This document shows positions 1 through 12,100 of a stretch of 64,000 bases of DNA, piece after piece. The stretch covers positions 5,457,579-5,521,578 of the forward strand of contig NC_134935.1 in assembly GCF_051020765.1 (NCBI RefSeq), given 5' to 3'. The DNA comes from Lasioglossum baleicum (taxonomy: Eukaryota; Arthropoda; Insecta; Hymenoptera; Halictidae). Under the pieces are notes generated by a model. The model was not told the origin of the DNA and did not search any database. It worked only from the letters and a program-made list of their open reading frames with translations. The position numbers and the translations under genes are program-made. The stretch's first letter is position 1, and every line of letters begins with the position of its first letter.

Positions 1-128
1 GCGAAGTCGATTTCTGTTGCACTTTTATGATAAAAGTTAATTTCTATTTCTGTAGTTGCTGTATAGATTACGAAAATATATTTTAGAAGTTGGTAATTGA
101 ATTTTTGTCAAAACTCCTATTCTGTTAC

Positions 129-568
129 TAGGCTGTGGATTGGATCTTTATGCAAAATGATAAGATAAAAATTGATTTCATCCCTCAACCCTCATTCGTC
201 CCTGGTGTCAATTTGACACAGTTGTTATTCTGTTATTTATAGGTAAACTTCTCCCGAAACTTCGCGTCGTTTATTTTTTTAATACAAATCACATAACCGA
301 GAAATCTAAGATTTAAATGTTAACTCATAAATTTGAATTAAAAATACTCCGAAAAATAATTGTTTACCTTGTTATTTCATCGATCTTTTATTACTGTGTC
401 AATTTGACACCTAGGGACAGATTCAGTTCGTGAAATGAGGGACAGATGAGGGTTAACAGCTTCGTTAGATTGAAAACAACATCAAAGTACTCTTAAATGT
501 TTCTAATCTTTTACCGTTTTATATCTCACCCAATCGATGTCTTCATAAATGCATAAAGAACCGCTGTA
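129..568. mobile_element. hAT-type MITE copy (TAGACTGCGG family), interrupted
   Basis: The left end at 129 (TAGGCTGTGGATTGGATC, then TTTATGCAAAAT) and the right end before 568 (ATAAATGCATAAAGAACCGC) match the TIRs of the family that recurs through the window. The inner sequence TCTAATCTTTTACCGTTT is shared with the copy at 62167-62310. The copy is more than twice the usual 160-200 bp because another element lies inside it (189-452). Confidence 0.6.
189..452. mobile_element. Nested inverted-repeat element, piggyBac-like
   Basis: The ends are inverted copies: CCCTCATTCGTCCC at left and the complement of GGGACAGATGAGGG at right. Each end also carries the palindrome GTGTCAATTTGACAC (about 208 and 397). 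The right flank is TTAA and the left flank TCAA, which would fit a TTAA target duplication with one substitution, as in piggyBac elements. About 264 bp, non-coding. The superfamily is inferred from the target site only. Confidence 0.45.
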
Positions 569-803
569 CACGATTTTCACTGTACACGGTTCGGTTTCGA
601 ACGCCATTTTCTTGTCGCAAGAAATTCGATAAGATCGATCTTTGACTAGTGCCGCGACATTTTGTGACAATTCGCGATCGTGTTCGCACGGGTCGTAGTC
701 GTAGATTCAGTATAGAACAATTGCGCATGCGCGTTGGCACCCGTTACCGACGCGTGAATAAAGAATCGTGAAAAAATTCGAAATACGAACACAATAGACT
801 TAC

Positions 804-897
804 CCATGTGAGCGAGGTCGATGATCGGTATCTCGCACTTGCTCAGCAGTGTCTCGCAAGTTTGGGTTACGATCGGTGCACTCGTGCAGCAGCTCAT
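804..897 (-). CDS. First coding exon of a probable 2-oxoglutarate/Fe(II) oxygenase (partial)
   Basis: Seen: an ATG at 897 opens 31 codons plus one base and ends at a consensus donor GTAAGT (803-798). The rest of the gene would lie beyond the left edge, with bases 1-803 as intron 1. The peptide is MSCCTSAPIVTQ..., rich in Cys and Thr, and ends EIPIIDLAHM. Family knowledge: the IPxIDL signature close to the N terminus is typical of isopenicillin-N-synthase-like 2OG-Fe(II) dioxygenases, where it opens the DIOX_N region. The catalytic His/Asp core is not in the window, so the function is inferred from about ten residues only. The intron holds a miniature transposon with a second one inside it (129-568). 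The GC-richer sequence 898-1200 is a plausible 5' UTR and promoter. Confidence 0.5.
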
Positions 898-3800
898 CTT
901 GCTTGTGGCTGGTTGCTCCGGTTGAAATGAGATTTCTGCTTGTCTTTTTCTCTCGTTTGGCCCCCGGTGTGTGTGCTCTCTGTCCCTCTGCTCTCGCAAT
1001 TTCGTATCTTGTCCCCGATCTTTCCGTTCCGTTCACTCGATTCTTTTTTTCGTCCGTCGACCGGGAGAAGCTGTTGCCGTTACTACCTCTTTCTGGCTCG
1101 TTGATATAACTGGACGGAAAATACGTGGCTCGGCGTTGCGACTCGCGTCAACACTATCCACTCTAGGCCACGTGCGAATTCGCCCACCCGATACAGCCGA
1201 TCCCGAACTATTTCACTGGAATATCCAAGAAAAAATCATGCTATCACTGCACACCTCTCGAGACTATTTCCTTTAAGTAAGAAAGCCTGGCCGTCGCACG
1301 ATCCCTTCACGGTGGGAAACGAATTTCGATGGTAATGCCGGGTCTCGTCACGGTAAAACAAATCGTACAAGCACAATGTTACCGGCGACCCTAACGGTAG
1401 CCGTAAGAGACGAGTTTATTATGGGCCTGGTAATGCGGCAGGTAAACGTATACGTGGCTGTGAACTGGTGGGCACATGCTATGCTATCGACGGAGTGGCG
1501 GAGGACGAAATAGTGAGAGAAAAAAAAATACAGCTGACACCACGCCGAACTACACTGACACGGAGATACTCGCTGACTGGGGCCGTCGCTAGTCGTAAAC
1601 CAACCGAACGCCCGCCTGTGGGACCGATCACCGCCGAGACTAACCGAACGGCCACGAATGCGAACGAAGCGCACACGAACGTTCCCGATCTCTACCGATC
1701 GAGAGTTTCACGAAACTTGCAGGTTCGCGCGCTCTCACGACGGGAATAGAAATCAATTTTTTCAACTTCGGTGAATTTTATTGGGGTTTGTCTCGCTTTA
1801 TGTACATTGTATAAGCTCGTAAAATAATAATCCTCTCTCTCTTCCTCTCGCTCGGTTTCGTTCGAATTTGACATTTATGACAAGAATAGAGTAGGTGTAA
1901 TTTAAACGAGTAAAACCATTAGCGGGATTTAAAAATACTAGTATGTACATTGTTTTCTTCCACTTCACTCCAGTTTGTTGCAATTCAGGTAGAAACTTTT
2001 TTTTGTATAGTAATTGTATAAAATCGAAGTGCAATAAAATCATTTCAAGTATAATAAAATCATTTCCAATGTATATGTTTTTTAATCAATTTCAGATTGG
2101 TTTCAAGAATTTCAATTTGCCCAGAAATGACAAGTCGATGATGGGAACACGTTCACTGACCAAGTGTATCTTATGAAACCGGAAATTCCTATCACTGTTA
2201 TCGACTTTCATCGATCATACAAGAGGCTTTACTTTTTTTTTAAGAGACAGAACAAGCACTTCGTGATAACACTTGCTCGAAGTGCGTGGGGACAGAGAAA
2301 TATTGTTGCCATTTTAAACCTACAAAAATGACAACGCTCTATTTATTTAGATTTTGTGCAATTTTTAAAACAATACCTTTTATGGTTAAAGAAATTTATC
2401 GAATCAATTTCCACGTAAGCAACTTCATAATTTCAATAATTGTAAGACGAAAAATATAAAACCGGTCACATCACATTATACATTTTAGACTAAATTAGTT
2501 CAATGTAATTTTTACGATATTGTCAAAAATAAACCGTTAGATAGTGCTGATTATTTATTAAATGGAATTCATTTAGTGTTAATATCCTTTTCCTTTAAAT
2601 ATCTCGAAACAAGAAATAATGACAGACCACTTTCATAATTATGAACACAAACGATTTTCTTTCATTTCAGCCATATCGAAAATTTGAAACTGGGTCGGCG
2701 TTGGCTAACGAATATACCGTACCTTACAAAGCGAAAATTCGATCAAGTAAAACGCAGAAAAATCCTAAGACTTTACAAACTTGCGTTCATAAGAAAAAAG
2801 GAAACACTAGAATAGACGAGCAGGATTTTCGAGATGCGTTTCGCGCGATGTCTCGAATCGCACTGTTCCACCGCGAACGATCTTTGAATTACTAACGCAA
2901 GTTTCGACGATCCCCACCATACGCGGTCCCACTCGATCTTGCAGCTTACCTCTAATCATTGCAATTAGTATTTCGCCGCTATCGCGAGCGAAGCGTAGTA
3001 CTCCTCTGTCGTCGCACCGATCCGGATATCGGAGTGTCGTTTCGTTATTATAGTAGTTTTCCATGGAAAGACAGGCATATTAACACTTTGGCTGGCATGT
3101 CGCACGCATATTAACACAAGTGACACATGTTAATCCTCGGTCGCTGGTCCCCGGATCTATTTAATTTGGACTTACATAAGCTCTATCTCATTCGCGATTC
3201 CATCTGAATGCAATTTTCCTAATATTTAATATCTCAAAGAAGCTCGAGCTGTTTTCATTTATTCCAGAAACATTACTCCGTTTTAAACTGTGTATAACAT
3301 ACAATAACAAGACTGAACTCGTTCGAATCTCTACGATATTTATTGTAACACTTGCTCGGATAATAAAGTTTATTCTTATATTCACAACATTTTTGTGATT
3401 TCAACTGTAAGAGAAAACAATTTTGGCGCATACAGTAGTTCTAGTGTTAAGATGAACTGCAACATTCTTGAAAGAACTGACACCGGACAGGCAAAACATT
3501 CGCGATGCCAAAGATAACCGAAAATTTTCTCAGTGATCTCGAACTCCGCAGAGGTATCAGCATGGCTGTCAGTGAAAGTGTTAAAACAGCTATGCCGATC
3601 GATTCCGCGCAGATTTCCGCGAGCGTGTGGCCGCGTTAAAGCTTCTTCGCGATAACCGTGACAGGTTTGAACAGGGTGCACCTGTTTTTCGTTGGTAATC
3701 CGGCATCGTGCTAGCCAGCTGTTCCTCGTGGAATCAGAGTCGACTGTCTCGATCCCTCTCGTGTACTTTGCCCAAGTTCTTTTTTTAGACAGCAATAAAT

Positions 3801-3951
3801 TTTCGGTAAACGATCGCAAGCCCGACCGGACGGCGAGATGATTTGCGTCGTCGATGGGATCCAGGGAACCTTGAACGAGATCGTCGGTTGTTTTGCTCGA
3901 TCTTTCTTTTCCCTCCAGGCCAGGTCTTCTTGTTGTTCTTGTTCCGTTCTC
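898..3951. other. Gene-poor stretch with repeat fragments
   Basis: No supportable gene. 898-1200 is GC-rich and probably the 5' UTR/promoter of the minus-strand oxygenase gene. 1340-1750 is also GC-richer, but no frame shows a recognisable protein. 1955-2010 is an internal fragment of the TAGACTGCGG MITE family. 2325-2650 is a dispersed AT-rich repeat that recurs at 6240-6410, 13405-13560 and 33190-33400. 2650-3950 holds nothing I recognise. Confidence 0.5.
2325..2650. repeat. Dispersed AT-rich repeat, copy 1
   Basis: The first half (2325-2475) matches 6240-6410 in the same orientation; both carry GCAATTTTTA... and ATTTCAATAATT...ACCGGTCA. The second half (2470-2620) matches, in reverse complement, 13405-13535 and 33200-33345, which share GCACTATCTAACGGTT or close variants and TAATTTAG. 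It is therefore the longest of four partial copies. There is no coding capacity, and superfamily and ends are unresolved. Confidence 0.55.
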
Positions 3952-4302
3952 CTAACGAGCTTCCTCCGATGAAATAAGTTTCTTGCGTATCGTGTGCTCT
4001 TCGTGGGCGCTCGGCCGGATCTTCGCTGCGGCGAGAATTACGCAGGTTCGATCGGAAGAAGGTTTGTTCACTGGTGAGGATTCCGTCGCCGTGGAAGTCG
4101 TGTCAGCGTCCTCTCTCGCTGTATTTTTAGATCGAGCGTGTCTCGACGACGACGACACCCGTTTTATCTTCCTCTTGCGACTTTTATCAGGTTTCTTTGT
4201 TCCTCGCGGCGAACGACGCTCCCAATTCGACGGGGATGTGCTCGAGTTCCGTCCCTCCGTTTCCGAACTGAATTCAGAACGACGATCAATTCGCGCGGTC
4301 AT
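3952..4302 (-). CDS. Hypothetical Ser/Lys/Arg-rich ORF
   Basis: An uninterrupted 116-codon frame from an ATG at 4302, in a locally GC-rich block. The product is low in complexity and strongly basic (runs such as KSRKRKIK and SSSSRHARSK). There is no signal peptide, membrane segment or known domain. The opposite strand is open too, which weakens the case for coding. The frame continues upstream into the miniature element at 4310-4487, so no upstream exon is implied. It could be a genuine small protein, an exon of an unrecognised gene, or a chance frame. Confidence 0.2.
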   Translation of the reverse strand: MTARIDRRSEFSSETEGRNSSTSPSNWERRSPRGTKKPDKSRKRKIKRVSSSSRHARSKNTAREDADTTSTATESSPVNKPSSDRTCVILAAAKIRPSAHEEHTIRKKLISSEEAR

Positions 4303-4309
4303 CCAAGCA

Positions 4310-4487
4310 CAGTAGAACCTCGCTCGTTGCAACCTCGTATGGGTGGCTAATAGATTTTTCTTTATCCGCAACGCGTACGCAATCGCTGGGCCGTGAATGA
4401 GTCTGATCCGCCACGCTCCGAGGTGAAACGCTTCAATTTTTGCACGCGTTTTCAGGCCCGTTACGCGCAACGGGCGAGGTTCTACTG
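4310..4487. mobile_element. Pogo/Tigger-like MITE with 24-bp TIRs
   Basis: The left end CAGTAGAACCTCGCTCGTTG and the reverse complement of the right end CAGTAGAACCTCGCCCGTTG differ at one of 20 bases. The element is 178 bp and non-coding. CAGTA...CCTCG termini are typical of pogo/Tigger non-autonomous elements. No TA target duplication is visible. Its inner part (4370-4440, GCTCCGAGGTGAAACGC) recurs near 57600 and, more diverged, near 55700. Confidence 0.6.
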
Positions 4488-5127
4488 TGTGTAGTTTTCA
4501 AGGGTACGATCGAATGATCTACGCGATTTATCCGCGACGCGACCACGGATGGCTGACAATCGGGCTCGGTGACCCGACGCCGCTTATCGGCGACCCCTTA
4601 CATTCAAATGCGATTTTAATTGAAACTGCCATCCTGATTTATGGAACACCGGTCTATTCTTGCTGTAAAAAATGGGTCTGTTTATGAGCACACGATCGGA
4701 TTACCTTGTGCTGTCCAACGATACGCTGGTGGATTCGTCGGCGAAGGCCTCCGGAGAGTGATACCAACGACACGATCCGCACAAAAGCCTGCGAATCATC
4801 TAGAAAGAATCAGAAACCATTCGAGTGGAACAAGAAAATCAAATCAGATTTATAACTTAAATTGCTTCCAATGTTTGCTTAAAATCCAGGTAAACTAATA
4901 ATATAAGACTATGGATTTTTCGTTGAATAAAGATTATTTGCATCGATCACAATTTTGGAATATAATGTACATTCTAATTATTTCCCTCCCTGTTCGTCTC
5001 TCGATCAAGCCGGTTAATCAAGGTCCTACTGTACATGGAAGCTCCTCAATTCTTCTAATCTACTCATTTTTACCATGAATGCATGAAACCGTGATAAAAG
5101 GCGGGAGTAAGAGAAAAAGGTATACAT

Positions 5128-6833
5128 TTAATACAGCAATTTATCGTTCACCTTTGTAATTAAATAGACTAGGAAGATCTGAATGATCACCAACGTGCTC
5201 GTCATAACATAAGCAACGATGACGATCCTGAGTAGGATAGGGCCGATGATCTCGGTGCAGCCGTTCGTGTTGATCGTTTTCACATCGTCTCCTTGGATTT
5301 CTGTGTGCTCGCACGGCGCCATAGCTTGCAAGTTGCAACAACTGAATGGGACACCGCGATCCCTATATACCTCGTCGGATATTCTGCTTTGAACCGCCAT
5401 TTCCTCCCGGGATGCATAATCCACGCCCTAATCGAACAATATCTCCCATGAAATATTTCACGCAGTTCATCCGGAAAGTTCTCGGAATGGAATCGAAAGT
5501 CAAATTTCAAGGATTCGAACTGATTTTATGATTAGTATGTTCCAGGATTAAATGTTCTAGTAACACGTTCGCTGAAATGATCATAGATTGAAATCTTAAG
5601 AATCTCTTGAGAATTTTGGAAGTTTAATGTTGAAATACTTTTTGGATCTACTGTAGATAGAATAATTATTAGCTACTAATGGACGTACATATTTGAATGA
5701 AACTGTCTTTAACGAAAAGGAGGCCATTCCACGAACTTTCTGGACAAACTGTGTTTACCCGAAGGGCTTTCCATTTTCACGTGTTTTATACCGTGTTGCG
5801 AGTTACCCTTCTTGAATCGTGGATTCACCTGCCAGTCAAGGTGGAACCAGTCTGTGTAGGAAGTATGGCCGCAGCATTGGAAGATGAACTGTATCTCATC
5901 GATCGCGTACTTGTACGACGCTGCGCTCGCGTACAGCCGCATCGAATTGTTGAAAATTTCGATCAACGAATCCTGTCTGAGGCTAATGTGATACCCGATG
6001 GAGACTAAAGTGGTCGCGTTCATTATCGCGCAGATCGCAATTGCTATCAGCAAGCATCTCAGCACCCGCCTGGTCTCCGCGCAGCAACGTGGCTCCTTTC
6101 GGCTAGATAATTCACGAAACTCAATAAGCAAGCGATTGTATCTACACGAATTTCTATCTACAGTGAACCACAGTAACACTCGGACACTTTTAGCACTAAA
6201 ACTATCGAGCACTGAAAGCGATTAGAACGTTTTAGCTGATAAAAACGACAAGGCTCTATTCATTTAGATTACGTGCAATTTTTATTGCAATATGCGCTTG
6301 GACAAAGAAATCTATCGAATCATTTTACATGTAAGCAACATCATAATTTCAATAATTATAAAATTAAAAATGTAGGACCGGTCATTTGACCGGCGATGGT
6401 AGGTTTAGTGTTAAATGGACGAGAACTGTTTATAACATCAGATCATACGACTTGGATATTTTCTTAGAAGTTAGAGCAATTAGTTTACTGTATAGTGATT
6501 CACTGTATCGCCTTCTTTCCGACGGAGGCAATTAACAGACATTTTTAAAAGAGCAACTTACGCGCGTGTACTGCGAACAGTGAACAAAGCAGTCGGCAGG
6601 CCCACGCTGACGTTTACCAAGGTAAGTATGACAGGTGGCAAACCACCCGCGAATCGAATGATCTGCCATTCAGCGAATATCTCCAGGATCAACATGAAGA
6701 ATCGTTTAGCTTCGAAGATGGCGAGGGTGACTGCCACGCCATAACCGAACTTCACCTCCCAACCACAATTGCAAGGTGACCTCTCATTTCTTTTGAATAC
6801 CACGTTGTTCCGGTTGCTCTCGTTGCACGACAT
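5128..6833 (-). CDS. Tetraspanin, RDS/peripherin-like, complete (281 aa)
   Basis: Three coding exons on the minus strand: 6833-6562, 6102-5829 and 5427-5128, joined at GTAAGT/CTAG and GTGAAT/TTAG with matching phases. Seen in the 281-residue product: four hydrophobic segments (about 27-54, 63-85, 103-128, 244-272), short loops, and a large extracellular loop between TM3 and TM4. That loop has the hallmark CCG (167-169, in IFQCCGHTSYTDWF) and a second pair in GVPFSCCN (207-214) with further cysteines at 221 and 239. Family knowledge: CCG plus PxSCC defines the tetraspanin large loop, and the GVPFSCCN spacing resembles the peripherin/RDS-ROM1 branch found in insects as TM4SF proteins. It should act as a plasma- or disc-membrane scaffold protein. 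The start is the first ATG of an open exon with no clear acceptor before it, so an extra upstream exon is possible. Flanking DNA is repeat-rich and without close neighbours. Confidence 0.85.
6240..6410. repeat. Dispersed AT-rich repeat, copy 2
   Basis: Same orientation as 2325-2475, sharing AAATCTATCGAATCA and GTAAGCAACATCATAATTTC with a few substitutions. It ends near a palindromic GGTCATTTGACC. It lies just upstream (in genomic order) of the intron between tetraspanin exons 1 and 2. Confidence 0.5.
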
Positions 6834-9127
6834 TCAATGATAATTACCGCTCTCAGTAATTACGTTAGCATATCTACTCGTCGGCCGTTTTACCTGAAAA
6901 TATCTTCTGAGCGGCCGACTTCAACAGTAAACGTTCATTAGTCGGTTTTAAATTGCGCTAACTCATCTTTCTGATAAATGTATAAAATCCGCAGTCTCTC
7001 TCTACTCGTAAAGCTTTCAATGAAACTCGTTGCTTGAAAATAAGAAATTTAAGGATCCGTTTACCCAACTAAGTAAACAGAGGAAGAACAACAGGGTATC
7101 GTTGCAGCGTCACGTGCGCCAATTGAGAATAATTTCGACCGGAAGTCGAAAATGAAGGAAAACATGTTTTCCCAAGGACGAGGCGCAATTACATTGTTAC
7201 GCTGCAGCCGTAATTGAGGTGCACGAGATTCCGAAGCTTTCTATGCGCAATTCTATCGTGAATCAAATAGCGCGCGAATCGTTATTCGCTCACGGAAAAA
7301 CAAGATTTAACGAACCGCATTGTTTATACGTCATTCGTGTCGCAACCGATTTCGACGTCGCGGACTACATCTGTTCCCGTGTTTATCGGGATGTCGCGAT
7401 GTCGTATCTACACTCCAAGGTTAATTGACTCCGTATGCAAAGCTTCTCTGGCGGTCGTTCGACTCGTCTCAGATACTGACCTATGATTCGATTAACGATG
7501 ATCTTTTAATTAAACGTAACGAACGTTTCTGCTGGGTGGATCGGATCTAAATTCGAATGATTCCGCACGCACCATAACAATGAATATTCCGAATAGTTAA
7601 TCAGTCACAATCTCGACGGAGGCTTCGTACGTGTGTAATCCTCTTTGCACCGAACACCTTTCGCGCATCTTCTCATTAATTATTAAATAACGAAAGCGCG
7701 AGGAAATCTTTTCGTTCGCCGAACAGCGGAGCATATGTGATTAAGTCATTATAATATCAGTGACAAAATTTCAATTGCGATGTGAAAATAAATTCAAATC
7801 CTGTAAATCTTGTGCTGTCTTTTTGTCCCGTGTGGTTTTTGTAGAATAATTCCGAAGTAATTTGATTCGAGCAATTTGTAGGTTCGTAAAGAGAGCCAGC
7901 TTGTGAATGACATAAACAACCTGTCCAAGTTGAACGCGCGAAAGAGTTCGAGAACAGTTTTACGATCTCCGCGTTCAAGAGATCCTCCGGCTTTCTCTGC
8001 CGATGGAAGACTCACCAGACGCCATGATGCGAGAGATAAGGCAGCCTCTTATGAAATTTTATGTTTATCCACGGTTTTAAGGTTCTGCTTGAGAAACGAC
8101 GTGAACAACGCGTCGACGATGGGTCATTGTCTTTGGAACTGATTTCACTGGTGTTTCATTGACCAGGCGGATCGGCGTACAGTTTAATAATTTATTATCG
8201 TGAAAATAGCTACACGAAGCGTGTATTTATAACAATTAGACTGCGGATCTTTACGCAAAATAAACATGTCCCCGTTAGTAGTCTTTTTACGTTGAAAACA
8301 ACGTAACGATATAGTCTTAGCTTTTTTATATTTTTCACTGTTTTACATTTCACCCAGTTAATTCCTTCGTAAATGATTATCCATCCGCCGCCTAATAATA
8401 ATAATTACACGCTGAATTGTAGGTCTGCGATATTTACAAAACAGTTGCAGGATTATTCAAGATTCAGAATCAGTTGCAAATATTGTCAACGATTATATTA
8501 CAGTACAAAATTAGATGCCTTTAAATTATTACATAGTTCGTGTAGCGCGATATCTGAAAAACACGTATTTCTCGTTTAAGCTCGCGTATGCAGTGTTTAT
8601 ACTTTCATATCTCTCAACAAAAGGCGTTCAGTATAAAATAATGTACGTAGGTACACATACTTTTACAGTAGAAACGTTCACAACAAAGCAGCTTTCACAT
8701 TAGCTTTCTTCGCTAATCTCGCAGTTAGTGTCGCACCCTTACTTCTCGCTAAATATGCGATCCCAACATTTCAACAGCCCCAACATTAACAACGCACGAA
8801 CAACTTAAAAACTACGTTTAACAAATTAATTAGCGCTGTGATCTCCGCAGGTACTACGTGTAGAACACTTATCGCTAATGCTTATCTCCTAATGAAGCGT
8901 TTTCGTCCGTAATGTAATACTATCAACCGGTAAGAACGTGTTAAATTTCAGTGTCAACTCAACGGTTCCCACGTTCTTTCTGTTTCGCGTTCGTTTCGAA
9001 CGTTATGACGTTTACTGGTACACCAAACATGTTTGCTCAAGCATTTCTCGCGCGGATTCGATGAATGAGAGACAACCTTACGTATTCTGAATGGCGTAAC
9101 GCCTCGCAACGATCGCGTTGCTTCGGT
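6834..9127. other. Intergenic stretch without a supportable gene
   Basis: Between the tetraspanin and the DUF2236 gene. Open frames at 7757-8142 overlap on both strands and show no family signature. A MITE copy lies at 8237-8390. An ATG followed by GTGAGT near 8024 (minus) could be a tiny first exon, but nothing else supports it. The rest is unremarkable AT-rich sequence. Confidence 0.4.
8237..8390. mobile_element. hAT-type MITE copy (TAGACTGCGG family)
   Basis: The left end TAGACTGCGGATCTTTACGC is intact. The inner CACTGTTTTACATTTCACCC matches the copy at 30535-30713. The right end is decayed (AAATGATTATCCATCCGC instead of AAATGCATAAAGATCCGC). Confidence 0.65.
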
Positions 9128-12100
9128 TCAAATCACTTTGTATTTGTATATGTTCACGTAGGAATTCTTAATACCGTAGGTCCAGAATGCCAGGAATGGC
9201 AGTCTCTCGATTATGTACATGGTCATTCGCATTTGACCGTTGAAGTATGCTCGGAAAAGTGACGACCACCACCGCGTAGTCGCCAGTAAGTATTTGTGCA
9301 CCATTAGCTGAAGATTCAGGATGAATCTTCCGTACCAGGACAGGTGTGATGTGTCTGAAAATATTTTCCGTTTTTAAGCCTTGTTTGATTTCGATATTGC
9401 AACGATGTCGATTACCTGTTTTCAAGGAATGATTGTTGTTGGTGGCGCTCGAGGATGCCAATGTGAGGGTGAACACGACGAACGCATCCGAATCCAAGTA
9501 CGGATTCAATGGCCAGAGACCTTCTATCAGTGTCCGGCTCATTTCAGTGAAAGCTTTGTTCTTGTTGGCAAGACTCGGCAAAAATACCTCGTCCAACACA
9601 CGTCTGCAAAGAGCGCGCGTCTCTTCGACATTCCCCGCGCAGAGGTTGTATCTGTCGAATAAAAATCAGCTTTTGTACACACGATTTTTCAAAGTGCAAG
9701 ACCAAAATGAAGTTTTTCTCGCTACGGACTTGTCTTCCATTCCGAGCATGCTGCCGACAACGTGCCAGAAATGAATCAGTCCCTCGAGTTCCTCGGAACT
9801 GTTGTTCACCCCAAGATAGTCTCCAGCCAAAACGGTGAATCCCATGAATCCGAACTGAGCCAACGCCATGTCCAATTGTGAGACACGTCCGAGTCCTGCC
9901 TCGGAACTTTTGCGAAACGCCACACAGTGCTTTTTTCGGACGATTTTCAAAGAGTCGAGGAACCTGCAAAGAATGGAATCAGAGTTATGTTGATTTGTAA
10001 GAAAAAATAAAAAAGGCAAACAGGGGAGGTTCAGGGCCTGCTTAAGCCCCGTAGCAAAAAGCCAGCGAAAATATTAAATGGGAACGTCAGGGCACCGCAT
10101 CAAAGAGAAGCTATTTTTCTCGTGAAAAATACTCCGCTTAAAATGTCCTACTTTCAATATGTTCATTACAACTATTATATTTATTAAATTGTACTATTTT
10201 CTTCATTTCCGAGGTCTGTGGACATTTGGGAAGCAATGTTCATATATTAGGTATCGATACGAGAAAGTTCGTTTTTGGGCAGAAAGGCACACGATTTTCC
10301 AATCCAGACCACTGTTAGGCGCCGAAACATGAATGATATTTTTGTTAAAACAAAAAAAATGGGCATTCATTGTGCCTGTTTAAAAAGGTGCGCTACATTT
10401 GCACGCAAGCGGCCCTGATAGAAAGCCTAGGGCCTAGGGCCTCGTGATAAAATTTGCTACGGGCCCCGCGCTGGCTTAATCCGGCACTGAGGAGGTTGTA
10501 TAGTGTGAATAAATAGTATAAATAATATAACTATAGTATAAATATAGTGTATAAACATTGAGTAACAATCATTGCTCCAAAACAGTTCGCTATATTAAGC
10601 TACGTCCACACGTGGACATACCCCTAGCTTTTGCTTCGACGAGAAGCTTACTAAAAAAGGTGATTTGGGATTTCACAGGAATCATTTTCCAGACCCGGAT
10701 CAGATTTTCCCAGACTCGAGATAATATTTATTCGGTGATGCGTGGACCAGAGAATACATTCGACACGATCAACCGATTAAAATAGCGGAGCTGCATGCGC
10801 CGGACGATTCCTCGAATGCCAATGATCCATCGGTCCCCCTGGACCGCGTATTTCTGTCACGCAGTTGCAACATTGAACGTCACCATATCGGTGCATTCTG
10901 CAATCTTTTTTAAAATCCTTCTTTTAACCACCCGAGGCTGATAAAAACGGAAATAGAAAGTAAACGAATGGAACGTTTCCAAAGATTTTCTAGGAATGGT
11001 ATCTGTGATATAAGTATCCATGATCAATTTCACAAATACTTGTGCAGACAGAGAGAAACAAAAGAAATATTTTTGGAACGTGTGCTTTCTAGCCCGAGAA
11101 GTCCTTATGTAAGTAAAAGTGAATCCTTTCTTTGTACATTGTGTTTGCCAAAAATTATCAGAAAACACAAGTAATTATCCTGTGCAAATGTTTACAGGTT
11201 TCTATTTACTTACTCTTTCTCTATTCCAGCCCTTTTCCCATACCAAACCCACGTGTGAAGAATGGTGGATACGTATCTGTGAAAGGACGCGCACAGCGTG
11301 CCACTCTGTTTGGTGAACGCTAAAACGTTCCTGATCGACGGTACAGCAAACAAGGAGAGTAGACCGCAAAGTTTGGCGATCATCATCGTGAAAACATTAT
11401 TGTAAAACATCCGCTGGCCGAGGAGGAACTTCTTCTCGTCGAAGAAAGCCGGCAATTCCGGCTGTAGCCACTTGAAGTCCATGAAAGTGTTTGCCCCATC
11501 TTTGAGGAGCGTTTGCAGTTTCTCTTCGACAACGTCTAAAAAAAGAATCGGAAATGCGTAAAAATGAAGCACTTGTTGCCAATACCCTCTTTGTTTCTTT
11601 ATAACAACTACCGGTCTTTAACTGTGACTCTGTTATGTCCGAGGCAAGCTCAACACTTTTCTTTTTCTTTTAATAACATTGCTGGCATTTTAATTACAGA
11701 AGATTTTAATGTAATTCGCAATCTCTTGAAATAGCTACATTGTCGAAGTGCAGCTACGTGAAATCAGGATTGAATCTATTTGTCATCACGGAACAAGTGA
11801 GCAGAACAGGAGTAGATACACATTGTGTTCTGTCGATTTGCTTATTCGTAGTGCGTCCACTGCACAGATGTATCCCCATTCGATGGCTCTGAATACCAAA
11901 TGAATTTCGTCGCATCATACTGTAAAATCGCCTACACGCGGTACGTGCTACGAGTGCGGGCTTGTTCGACAAACCCGATCATAAGTACCACCGGGACTCA
12001 CACCTGGAGATGTACGACATAATGATTCACAAGTCGTAATCACGGTTTATCGAATCAAAAGTGTTGGCCAAAGTAATAAGATCAAATTGATTCAGTTAAG

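Noticed and set aside
3310..3335. tRNA-like B box (GTTCGAATCTC)
   Set aside because: No A box, acceptor stem or anticodon arm could be folded around it.
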